Origin: Amycolatopsis orientalis DSM 43388
GTDB taxonomy: Bacteria > Actinomycetota > Actinomycetes > Mycobacteriales > Pseudonocardiaceae
Reading direction: 5' to 3'
DNA length: 53,788 bases
NCBI RefSeq assembly: GCF_000411975.1
Contig: NZ_ASXG01000138.1
Span: 1-53,788 of the forward strand
Shown: piece by piece, positions 15,257 to 23,204 of the stretch
Numbering within the stretch: the first letter of the stretch is position 1
Layout of the letters: each line of letters begins with the position of its first letter
Program-made: the position numbers and the translations under genes
Notes under the pieces: model-generated
The model's input: the letters and a program-made list of their open reading frames with translations, nothing else
The model's database searches: none
Told to the model about the DNA's origin: nothing

Positions 15257-15279
15257 TTCAGTAAGGAGCCCTTCCTGAA
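15257..15279. promoter_or_regulatory. Second inverted repeat before the DUF1479 gene
   Basis: TTCAGTAAGG (15257-15266) and CCTTCCTGAA (15270-15279) form 10-base arms with one mismatch around AGC. It overlaps the region where the DUF1479 mRNA would start. It may be a second operator or a small 5' hairpin. Confidence 0.5.
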
Positions 15280-15291
15280 GGAGCGAACGCC

Positions 15292-16563
15292 ATGGACCTG
15301 CCCGCGTTGCCGCACTGGGAGACCACGCCGGAGGACCTGCCGGCCGCGATCCGGGAGACCAAAGCCGCGCTGCGCGCGCGGATCGCGGCGTCCGGGCGCA
15401 CCGTGGAAGAGGTGTTCGCGGTCGTCGAGGCCCGGGTCGCCGCCGCGGTCGAGGAGATCGAGTCGGCGAAAGCGCGCGGCGAGGAGATCTGGCCGGAGCT
15501 GGACTACGCCGACCTCGAGGCGGGCCGGGTCTCCGAAGAAGACCTCGCCCGGCTCCGCAAGCACGGCTGCCTGGTCGTGCGCGGGCACTTCCCGCACGAG
15601 CAAGCGCTGGCTTGGGACCAGGGGATCGTCGACTACGTCGAGGGCAACCGGTTCTTCGAGCACTACCGCGGCCCTGGCGACGATTTCTTCGGCGCCGTCG
15701 GTTCGCGGCCGGAGATCTATCCGATCTACTGGTCGCCGCCGCAGATGGAAGCGCGGCAGAGCGACCGGATGGCGCGCGTGCAGGCGTTCTTGAACGCACA
15801 GTGGAAGTCCGAATCGGACGGCGTCCGGTGGTTCGACCCCGGCCGGGATTCGCTGTACCCGGACCGGATCCGCCGCCGTCCGCCGGGCGCCGATTCCGGC
15901 GGCCTCGGCGCTCATCTCGACCCCGGCACGCTCGACCTCTGGATGACCGAGGCGTACCAGCGGGCGTTCCGGCATCTGTTCGACGGCACCGTCGAGTCTT
16001 ACGACCCGTGGGACGCCGCGCACCGTACCGCCGGGCCGCAGTTCGAGGGCTCGACGATGTGCTCGGTGTTCCGCACTTTCCAGGGCTGGACCGCGCTGTC
16101 GGACATGCGGCACGACCAGGGCGTGCTGCACACGGTGCCGATTCCGGAGGCGATGGGCTACCTGATGCTGCGGCCGCTGCTGTCCGACGTGCCGGAGGAC
16201 GACATGTGCGGGGTGACGGTGAACCAGGTGTTCCCGGCCAGCGAGAAATGGCACTCGTTGCTGCTGCGGGCTTCCAGCGGCATTCCGGACGTGCGGGCCG
16301 GGGATTCCGTGTGGTGGCACTGCGATCTCGTCCACAGCGTCGCGCCGGTGCGGGACCAGCAGGGCTGGGGCAACGTCATGTACATCCCGGCCGCGCCGTG
16401 GTGCCCGCGCAACGAGGCGTACGCCGGAGCGGTGCGGGAAGCGTTCGAATCCGGCTCCAGTCCGTCCGACTTCCCGCCCGAGCATTACGAGCGGTCCTGG
16501 CCGGACCGGTTCGCCCCCGAGCGATTGAACGCGACCGGACGGCGCGGGCTCGGCATCGGATGA
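15292..16563 (+). CDS. DUF1479 (YbiU-like) Fe(II)/2-oxoglutarate-dioxygenase-fold protein (423 aa)
   Basis: The length and sequence match the DUF1479 family, to which E. coli YbiU belongs. An N-terminal helical region ends near KARGEEIWPELDY. The cupin core has GLGAHLDPGTLDLW (an H-x-D iron triad pair, residues about 206-208) and a distal histidine in WWHCDLVHSVAPV. The fold resembles phytanoyl-CoA dioxygenase; the natural substrate is not known. ATG at 15292 follows GAAGGAG. Divergence from a ROK regulator suggests induction by a sugar-like compound, which is inference. Confidence 0.85.
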   Translation: MDLPALPHWETTPEDLPAAIRETKAALRARIAASGRTVEEVFAVVEARVAAAVEEIESAKARGEEIWPELDYADLEAGRVSEEDLARLRKHGCLVVRGHFPHEQALAWDQGIVDYVEGNRFFEHYRGPGDDFFGAVGSRPEIYPIYWSPPQMEARQSDRMARVQAFLNAQWKSESDGVRWFDPGRDSLYPDRIRRRPPGADSGGLGAHLDPGTLDLWMTEAYQRAFRHLFDGTVESYDPWDAAHRTAGPQFEGSTMCSVFRTFQGWTALSDMRHDQGVLHTVPIPEAMGYLMLRPLLSDVPEDDMCGVTVNQVFPASEKWHSLLLRASSGIPDVRAGDSVWWHCDLVHSVAPVRDQQGWGNVMYIPAAPWCPRNEAYAGAVREAFESGSSPSDFPPEHYERSWPDRFAPERLNATGRRGLGIG

Positions 16564-16603
16564 CTGCGGTCCGCGCAGCGGCGGTCGGACCGGGCCTGGA
16601 CCG

Positions 16604-17485
16604 CTACCCGCCGGCGGCGAGGGTGATGTCCACGAACGCCTGAGTTGCCGCGGTGATCGGCCCGGACCGGTAGATCAGCCACTGCGGAAGCGTCTCCGGC
16701 GGCGAAAACCGCAGCACCTCCGCCCCGGCGCGGCGGGCCAGCTCCGCCCAGCCGTCCGGCATCAGGCTCGCGCCGATCCCGCGCAGCACCATCGGCAGCA
16801 CGACACTCCGGTCGCCCGCCTCGGCAGCGATCGACAAGTCCGGCACGCTCGCGGCGAGCCGGTCGAAGAATCCGCGCACCGCGGTCGCCGGCGTAGTGAC
16901 GACGAACCGCATGCCGCTGAGTTCGCTCCGCTCCACGGCGCCGTCCGAGCCGATTCCCGTACCCGGCGGGGCGACCAGCAGCAGCTCTTCGTCCCGCAGG
17001 TGATGCGCGACCAGGCCCGGCCCGGCCGGGCGTTCCGCGCTCCCGCACACCCCGGCTTCGCACCGGCCCTGCACCACCATCGCGACCACCTCGGCCGCCG
17101 ACAACGCCGCCGAGGTGCTGACCAAGACGCCCGGATGGCGCGTGCGCATCTCGGCGATGCTGCTGATCACCGGCTCCAGCGCGGACGACGACGTGGCCGC
17201 GACGTCGATCCGCCCGGCCGGTCCGTCGCCCGCCATCCGCGCGGCGGCGCGCAAGGCGTCGAGGTCGCGCAGCACCAGCCGGGCGCGCTCGGCCAGCAGC
17301 TCGCCGGCGTTCGACAGCACCGCGTTGCGCCCGACCCGGTGGAACAACTCGACGCCCAGGTCCTGCTCCAGCTTCGCGATCGCCCGCGACAGCGACGGCT
17401 GCGCCACCCGCAACGCCCGCGCCGCGTGCGTGAACCCGCCGTGCTCGGCGATCGCGACGAAGTACTCCAGCTGGCGGCGTTCCAT
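16604..17485 (-). CDS. LysR-family transcriptional regulator (293 aa)
   Basis: The LysR HTH occupies residues 1-60 (MERRQLEYFVAIAEHGGFTHAARALRVAQPSLSRAIAKLEQDLG). The type-2 periplasmic-binding-like effector domain follows. Length is normal. The gene is divergent from gamma-glutamyltransferase, and a T-N11-A dyad overlaps its own start codon, the classical layout for a regulator controlling its neighbour. The effector is unknown. Confidence 0.92.
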   Translation of the reverse strand: MERRQLEYFVAIAEHGGFTHAARALRVAQPSLSRAIAKLEQDLGVELFHRVGRNAVLSNAGELLAERARLVLRDLDALRAAARMAGDGPAGRIDVAATSSSALEPVISSIAEMRTRHPGVLVSTSAALSAAEVVAMVVQGRCEAGVCGSAERPAGPGLVAHHLRDEELLLVAPPGTGIGSDGAVERSELSGMRFVVTTPATAVRGFFDRLAASVPDLSIAAEAGDRSVVLPMVLRGIGASLMPDGWAELARRAGAEVLRFSPPETLPQWLIYRSGPITAATQAFVDITLAAGG

Positions 17486-17498
17486 AGCGATACGCTAT
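17484..17498. promoter_or_regulatory. LysR-type operator ATAGCG-ATA-CGCTAT
   Basis: Perfect 6-base arms around ATA contain the T-N11-A core expected of LysR boxes. The site overlaps the lysR start codon and lies about 60 bases before the ggt-like gene. Confidence 0.65.
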
Positions 17499-17557
17499 CG
17501 GATTGGTGCCTCAGATGTCTTTGACGTACCGCCAGCTCACGCGCGACGATAGGGCCC

Positions 17558-19342
17558 ATGGTCCAGACGCGCCCGACGTTGCAGGGCACCTTCGGCATGG
17601 TGTCGTCCACCCACTGGCTCGCCTCGGCGGCCGCGATGGCGGTGCTCGAGGACGGCGGCAACGCCTACGACGCCGCGGTCGCCGGCGCGTTCGTGCTGCA
17701 CGTCGTCGAACCGCACCTCAACGGGCCCGGCGGCGAGGTGCCGATGATCCTCGCCCCGGCGGGCGGCGCGCCGAAGGTGTTGTGCGGGCAGGGCCCCGCA
17801 CCGGCCGGCGCGACCATCGAGCACTACACCTCGCTCGGACTGGACCTCGTCCCCGGCACCGGCCCGCTCGCCGCCGCGGTGCCCGGTGCGGTCGAGGCGT
17901 GGCTGCTCCTGCTGCACGACCACGGCACGAAGTCGCTGCGCGAGGTCCTCAAGTACGCCATCCACTACGCGGCGGACGGCCATCCGGCAGTCGAGCGCGT
18001 CGGCGCGACGGTGGAGACCGTCCGCGCGCTGTTCGAGACCGAGTGGACGACGTCGGCCGAGCTGTACCTGCCCGGCGGAGTCGCGCCGAAACCCGGTGCG
18101 CTGCTGAAAAATCCGGCGCTTGCCGAGACTTGGCGCCGGCTGATCGCGGAAGCGGAGGCGGCCGGAAGCGATCGGGAAGCGCAGATCGAGGCGGCGCGGA
18201 AGGCGTGGCGCGAGGGCTTTGTCGCCGAAGCACTCGCCGCCTTCGCCGCGAAACCGGCGATGGATTCTTCCGGCGAACGGCACGCGGGCACCCTCACCGC
18301 CGACGACATCGCCGCGTTCCGCCCGGCCTACGAGGACCCGGTCACCTATTCCTGGAACGGCTGGACGGTCGCGAAAGCCGGGCTGTGGAGCCAAGGTCCG
18401 GCGTTCCTGCAACAGCTCGCGCTCCTGCCGGACGAGCTGGAGTACGCGACGCCGGACTACTACCACCGGCTCATCGAGGGCACGAAGCTCGCGATGGCCG
18501 ACCGCGAAGCCTGGTACGGCGACAGCGCGGAAGTCTCCGTCGAAGCGTTGCTTTCCCCCGAGTACACCGAGACCCGGCGCCGGCTGATCGGCGAGCGCGC
18601 GTCGTTCGACCTGCGTCCGGGCAGCCCGGAAGGCCGCACACCGCGCTTGAGCCGGCACGTGCACTACGTCGCGGGCGGCGGGGTCACCGCGTCGGCGATC
18701 GGGGCGGGGGAGCCGACCGTCGCGAAGGACGGCCTGACCCGCGGCGACACGTGCCATCTGGACGTGGTCGACCGGTGGGGCAACATGATCGCGGCGACCC
18801 CGAGCGGCGGCTGGCTGCAGTCCAACCCGGTGGTGCCGGAGCTGGGCTTCCCGCTGGGCACCCGGCTGCAGATGGCGTGGCTCGACCCGGGTCTGCCCAA
18901 CTCGCTCGCCCCGGGCAAACGGCCGCGCACCACGCTGTCGCCGTCGCTCGCGCTGCGCGACGGCGTGCCGGTGATGGCGTTCGGCACCCCCGGCGGCGAC
19001 CAGCAGGACCAGTGGAACTTCCACTTCTTCCTCGGCGTCGCACTGCGCGGAAAGGTCCGCGGCGGGCTCGACCTGCAAGGTGCGATCGACGCCCCGAACT
19101 GGCACACCGACAGCTTCCCGAGTTCGTTCTACCCGCGCGGAATGGCGGCGGGCAGCGTGACGGTGGAATCGCGGATCGGCGCGGAAGTCATTGCCGCGCT
19201 GGAAAATCGGGGCCACGACGTGACGGTCGGCGAGCCGTGGTCGGAGGGGCGGCTGTGCGCGGTGGCGAAGGATCCGGAGACCGGAGTGCTGTCGGCGGCG
19301 GCGAATTCGCGTGGCGCGCAGGGGTACGCGGCGGGGCGGTGA
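17558..19342 (+). CDS. Gamma-glutamyltransferase family protein (594 aa)
   Basis: This is an Ntn-hydrolase of the gamma-glutamyltranspeptidase/glutaryl-acylase family. The N-terminal domain shows TLQGTFGMVSSTHWLAS and GGNAYDAAVAGAFVLHVVEPH. The small subunit would begin at the nucleophile T398 in GDTCHLDVVDRWGN, and TPGGDQQDQW supplies part of the oxyanion region. No signal peptide is present, so the enzyme is probably cytoplasmic, unlike the exported glutathione enzymes. The typical TTH processing site is replaced by DTCH. It may act on gamma-glutamyl or related amides. It is controlled by the divergent LysR. Confidence 0.88.
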   Translation: MVQTRPTLQGTFGMVSSTHWLASAAAMAVLEDGGNAYDAAVAGAFVLHVVEPHLNGPGGEVPMILAPAGGAPKVLCGQGPAPAGATIEHYTSLGLDLVPGTGPLAAAVPGAVEAWLLLLHDHGTKSLREVLKYAIHYAADGHPAVERVGATVETVRALFETEWTTSAELYLPGGVAPKPGALLKNPALAETWRRLIAEAEAAGSDREAQIEAARKAWREGFVAEALAAFAAKPAMDSSGERHAGTLTADDIAAFRPAYEDPVTYSWNGWTVAKAGLWSQGPAFLQQLALLPDELEYATPDYYHRLIEGTKLAMADREAWYGDSAEVSVEALLSPEYTETRRRLIGERASFDLRPGSPEGRTPRLSRHVHYVAGGGVTASAIGAGEPTVAKDGLTRGDTCHLDVVDRWGNMIAATPSGGWLQSNPVVPELGFPLGTRLQMAWLDPGLPNSLAPGKRPRTTLSPSLALRDGVPVMAFGTPGGDQQDQWNFHFFLGVALRGKVRGGLDLQGAIDAPNWHTDSFPSSFYPRGMAAGSVTVESRIGAEVIAALENRGHDVTVGEPWSEGRLCAVAKDPETGVLSAAANSRGAQGYAAGR

Positions 19343-19354
19343 CCGGGGGACGTG

Positions 19355-19383
19355 CCGTGCGGGGAACCCGCGCTTCCCCACGG
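19355..19383. terminator. Hairpin between convergent ggt-like and acyl-CoA ligase genes
   Basis: CCGTGCGGGGAA (19355-19366) pairs with TTCCCCACGG (19374-19383) with a two-base bulge. It belongs to the same family as the hairpins at 7886 and 30394. Confidence 0.7.
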
Positions 19384-19384
19384 C

Positions 19385-20881
19385 CTACCGGGAGACCGCG
19401 GCGGCGGAACCCGTGTACCGGGCGCGAAGTTCGCGTTTGAGCAGCTTCCCGGTGGCGTTGCGCGGAAGCTCGTCCACCACCTCGACCCGGCGGGGACACT
19501 TGAACGCGGCGATCCGCTCCCGGCAATAGGAGATCACCGCCTCCTCGTCGAGCGCATCATTGGCCGGAACGACCACCGCGACCACCGTTTCGCCCCACTG
19601 CGGGTCCGGCACGCCGATCACCGCGACGTCGGCGATGTCCGGATGCCGGTGCAGCACCTGTTCGACCTCGATCGGATAAACGTTCTCGCCGCCGGAAATG
19701 ATCATGTCTTTCTTGCGGTCGACCAAGGTGACGAACCCGTCGGCGTCGCAGCGGGCGAGGTCGCCGGAGTGGAACCAGCCGCCGCGCAGGGCTTCGGCGC
19801 TCGCTTCGGGCAGGCCCCAGTAACCGGCGAAAACGTTGGGGCCGCGCAACACCAGCTCGCCGACCGTCCCGGTGGGTACGTCGTCGTCGCGTTCGTCCAC
19901 GATCCGGGCCTCGACGTGCAGGAAGGGCCGTCCGACGGACCCGGCGTGCGAGCGCACGAACGCCGATTCCAGCACCAGCGCGGCGGGGGAGAGTTCGGTC
20001 ATCCCGAAACCCTCCACGAAGGTCAGTCCCTTGCCCTCGTAGAACTCGATCACCGGCAGCGGGCACGGCGCGCCGCCGCACAACAGGTACCGGAGCCGGG
20101 ACAGGTCGTAGGAATCGAAATCCGGGACCTGTGTCATCGCCGCCCACATCGCGGGCACCATGAAGTGGACGGTGACCTTCTCCCGCTGCAGCAGCGCGAG
20201 GGTTTCTCGGGGCTCGAACTTGCCCGCGACCACCACCGTTCCGCCCGCGTACAGCAACGGCAGGGTGAACAGCGCCAGCCCGCCGATGTGGAAAAGGGGA
20301 GCCACGGTGAGCGTGATGTCCGACGGGAGGATTCCTTCCCCGGAGGTGAGCACGTTGATCGCGTTCGCCTCGAGGTTGCCGTGCGTGAGCATGGCTCCTT
20401 TGGGCCGGCCGGTGGTGCCGGAGGTGTACATCAGCACCGCGACGTCGTCCGGCCCGGTCGGTTCGGGTTCGACGCGGCCCGCTCGCGCGAGTTCGCTGTT
20501 GTTGACCAGAGTCCGAGCGCCGGAAGCCTCCTTCGCGAGCGCGGCGAACGTGTCGTCGTGCACCACCACGACCGGCCGGGCGTCGTCGAGGAGGTACTCG
20601 ATTTCGGCCGCCGCGAGCCGGAAATTGATCGGCAGTGTGATCGCGCCGAGCCAGGCGACCGCGAAGAGCGTTTCGAGGTAGTCCGTGGAGTTCAGGCCGA
20701 GCAAGGCCACCCGGTCGCCCTTGCGCACGCCCAGCTCGCGCAGCGCCGCCGCCCGCCCCGCGACCCGGCGTTCGAGGTCGGCGTACGTGATCCGTTCGCC
20801 GGTCTCCGCGGCCACGAGCGCAACGGATTCGGGGGTGACGGTGCTGCGCCGGGCAACCCACTGCGCCAAGCTCGATGCCAT
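19385..20881 (-). CDS. FadD-type acyl-CoA synthetase (498 aa)
   Basis: The AMP-binding fold is complete: P-loop MYTSGTTGRPKGAML (residues about 155-169), GFGMTELSP, the adenylate motif GWFHSGDLARCDADGF, the hinge VDRKKDMIISGGENVYP, and the C-terminal lysine region PRNATGKLLKRELR. It activates a carboxylic acid to its acyl-CoA. ATG at 20881 has GAAGGAG 7 bases upstream. Divergent tetR and nearby alcohol and aldehyde dehydrogenases point to degradation of an alcohol or fatty acid. Confidence 0.92.
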   Translation of the reverse strand: MASSLAQWVARRSTVTPESVALVAAETGERITYADLERRVAGRAAALRELGVRKGDRVALLGLNSTDYLETLFAVAWLGAITLPINFRLAAAEIEYLLDDARPVVVVHDDTFAALAKEASGARTLVNNSELARAGRVEPEPTGPDDVAVLMYTSGTTGRPKGAMLTHGNLEANAINVLTSGEGILPSDITLTVAPLFHIGGLALFTLPLLYAGGTVVVAGKFEPRETLALLQREKVTVHFMVPAMWAAMTQVPDFDSYDLSRLRYLLCGGAPCPLPVIEFYEGKGLTFVEGFGMTELSPAALVLESAFVRSHAGSVGRPFLHVEARIVDERDDDVPTGTVGELVLRGPNVFAGYWGLPEASAEALRGGWFHSGDLARCDADGFVTLVDRKKDMIISGGENVYPIEVEQVLHRHPDIADVAVIGVPDPQWGETVVAVVVPANDALDEEAVISYCRERIAAFKCPRRVEVVDELPRNATGKLLKRELRARYTGSAAAVSR

Positions 20882-20920
20882 GCCGAGACTCCTTCGTCGC
20901 CGGGGACCACGACGAAGGTA

Positions 20921-20934
20921 ACCGTACGGACGGT
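20921..20934. promoter_or_regulatory. TetR operator candidate ACCGT-ACGG-ACGGT
   Basis: A perfect 5-base dyad lies midway between the divergent acyl-CoA ligase and tetR genes (84-base spacer), as expected for a repressor controlling both. Confidence 0.6.
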
Positions 20935-20964
20935 CAGTGGTCAAACTTCGGCTACAGTGGGCCG

Positions 20965-21627
20965 ATGCCACCCAAAGGCCGCGCCGGGGACATCCTCGCG
21001 ACGTTCACCCGCTACGTCGCCGAACGCGGCTACGACGCCACGAACTTCTCCGACATCGCCGGCGAGCTGGGACTGTCGAAGGGCACCATCGTGCACCACT
21101 TCGGCACGAAGGACCGGCTGCTCGCCGCGCTGCACGAGTCGTACATGCGCCGCAGGCTCGCCGAGGCCGCGCTGATCCGCGACCGCCTCGCGATGCCGAC
21201 GCAGCGCCTGGCCGGGCTGCTGTACGCGTTCGTGCTGTACCAGGTGGTGGACCGGGAGGCGACCGTCGCGTTCCAGCGCGAGGTCGTCCGCCTCGCCGAC
21301 CACGAGGCGATGGCCGAGGGCCGCCGGATGCGCGCGGAATACCTCGGACTGGTGCGCGCGACCTTGTCCGAAGGGATCGCGTCGGGGGAGTTCCGCCCGT
21401 GCGACGTCGAGGTGCAGAGCCTGCTGATCTTCGGCTCGGCCCAATGGGCGTGGACGTGGTTCGACCCGGCCGGCACGGTGTCCGCGGAGCAGGTCGGAGC
21501 GCAGCTGGTCGAACTGGTCCTCGGCGGACTGCTGACGCGCCGGACGCGGCTCAAGGGGTTGACCGAGGCGGGCGGGAAGGTGGTTCGGGTGGTGCGTCAG
21601 TCCATTTCGGACGTCACCGGATCCTGA
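20965..21627 (+). CDS. TetR-family regulator (220 aa)
   Basis: The HTH is GDILATFTRYVAERGYDATNFSDIAGELGLSKGTIVHHFGTKDRLLAAL (residues 7-55). The remainder is a helical ligand pocket of the kind that binds acyl-CoA in related regulators. The start is ATG at 20965 because the HTH normally begins about residue 10; no clear Shine-Dalgarno is seen. It is divergent from the acyl-CoA ligase. The last 14 bases overlap the convergent aldehyde dehydrogenase gene. Confidence 0.9.
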   Translation: MPPKGRAGDILATFTRYVAERGYDATNFSDIAGELGLSKGTIVHHFGTKDRLLAALHESYMRRRLAEAALIRDRLAMPTQRLAGLLYAFVLYQVVDREATVAFQREVVRLADHEAMAEGRRMRAEYLGLVRATLSEGIASGEFRPCDVEVQSLLIFGSAQWAWTWFDPAGTVSAEQVGAQLVELVLGGLLTRRTRLKGLTEAGGKVVRVVRQSISDVTGS

Positions 21628-23188
21628 GCCGCCGCATCATCTTCAGCCCGGACAGCATTCCTTCCACGTACTTTTCGTACTTCTGCCCCGGACGTGGGCT
21701 CATCACCGGCTTCTTCAGCACCGCCAGGTTCTGCACGTCGGTGTACTTCAGCAGCCCCTGGTCCCCGTGCCGGGCACCCACGCCGGAGGTCTTCACGCCG
21801 CCGGACGGGGTTCCCTTGGCCGCGTACGCGGTCGCCAGGCTGTCGTTCACGTTGACGTTGCCCGTTTCCAACCGCGCAGCCACCGCGGCAGCCGCGCGAA
21901 GCTCCTTGCCCCATACCGAAGCATTCAGCCCGTAGTCGGTGTCGTTGGCCAATTCGACTGCCTCGTCTACAGTCCGGTAGCGGTGCAATGCCACGACAGG
22001 GCCGAACGTTTCGGTGACCCCGCACAGCATGTCCTTCGTGACGCCTTCCAAAATGGTCGGCTCGAAGAACGCCGGGCCGAGGTCCGGCCGGGGACGGCCG
22101 CCGCACAGGACGGTGGCTCCTTTTTCCACCGCGTCGTCCACATGGGACTTGACTCGCTTCATGTGGTCCGCCGAAACCAGCGAGCCCATTTCCGGCCCGA
22201 AATCGTAGGCCGCTCGCACGTCCAGCGAGGAAGCCTTGGCCACAAAGGCTTCCTTGAATTCCTCGTACCGCGACTCGGGCAGGTAGATCCGCTCGATGTG
22301 CATACAGATCTGCCCGGTGTTGCCGAACGCGCCGAACACCGCGCCCGGGACCGCGTCGGCGAAATCGGCGTCGGGAAGCACGATCATCGGGTTCTTGCCG
22401 CCGAGTTCGAGGCAGCAGCCGATCAGGTTCCGGCCCGCTCGCTCGCCGATCACCTTCCCGGTGGCGGTGGAGCCGGTGAACATCACGTAGTCGGCCTGGT
22501 CGATCAGCGTGGGACCGACGTCCGGACCCTCGCCGCACACCACTTGGAACAGGCCGCGAGGCAGGCCGGCTTCTTCGAGCAACTGCACGCCGTACAGCGG
22601 CGACAGCGCGGTTTTGTTGTCGGGCTTCAACACCACTGCGTTGCCCGCCATCAACGCCGGGACAGCGTCGGAAATGCCGGTGGCGAACGGAAAATTCCAC
22701 GGCGCGATGATCCCGACCACGCCTTTGGGCACCCGGATCTCGGTCGACGACGACACGAGCGGAACCGGTCCGCCGCGCCGCGTCGGGGCCAGCAGTTTTC
22801 GGGCGCGCTTCAGGTAGTGGCTCATGATCATCGGCGGATCGCACGTTTCCTCGATCGCCATCCGCCGGTTCTTGCCGCTTTCCACCTGGATCAGATCGGC
22901 GATCGTGCGCGCGCGGTCGATGAACAGCGAATGCGCCCGCCGAAACACCGCTAACCGCTGTTTGAGCGGCGTCGCGGCCCATTTCGCCTGTGCCGCCCGC
23001 GCGGTCGCGAAAGCCTGCTCGATGTCGGACGGCGTCGATTGCGGCAGCTCCACCAGGACGTCGCCGGTGTAGACCTCGGTGAGCGGCCACGCCGCGCCGC
23101 CCGATCCGGGGACCCGGGCGACGAGCCCGCGTAGGAAGTCTTCGGCCGCCGTAGCCGGGCGGGTGGGCCGGACCGGGGTGAGGGTCAT
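21614..23188 (-). CDS. Aldehyde dehydrogenase (succinate-semialdehyde-dehydrogenase-like, 524 aa)
   Basis: Hallmarks of the NAD(P)-dependent aldehyde dehydrogenase family are visible: APWNFPF with N165, FTGSTATGK, the general base E261 in LELGGKNP, and the nucleophile C295 in GNTGQICMHIER. The C-terminus (KYEKYVEGMLSGLKMMRRLRI) resembles actinobacterial SSADH-like proteins. ATG at 23188 has AAGGAG 9 bases upstream. It begins 16 bases after the GMC oxidoreductase stop, so the two form an operon oxidising an alcohol to aldehyde to acid. Confidence 0.93.
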   Translation of the reverse strand: MTLTPVRPTRPATAAEDFLRGLVARVPGSGGAAWPLTEVYTGDVLVELPQSTPSDIEQAFATARAAQAKWAATPLKQRLAVFRRAHSLFIDRARTIADLIQVESGKNRRMAIEETCDPPMIMSHYLKRARKLLAPTRRGGPVPLVSSSTEIRVPKGVVGIIAPWNFPFATGISDAVPALMAGNAVVLKPDNKTALSPLYGVQLLEEAGLPRGLFQVVCGEGPDVGPTLIDQADYVMFTGSTATGKVIGERAGRNLIGCCLELGGKNPMIVLPDADFADAVPGAVFGAFGNTGQICMHIERIYLPESRYEEFKEAFVAKASSLDVRAAYDFGPEMGSLVSADHMKRVKSHVDDAVEKGATVLCGGRPRPDLGPAFFEPTILEGVTKDMLCGVTETFGPVVALHRYRTVDEAVELANDTDYGLNASVWGKELRAAAAVAARLETGNVNVNDSLATAYAAKGTPSGGVKTSGVGARHGDQGLLKYTDVQNLAVLKKPVMSPRPGQKYEKYVEGMLSGLKMMRRLRIR

Positions 23189-23204
23189 GGTCTTCCGCTC
23201 CTTC

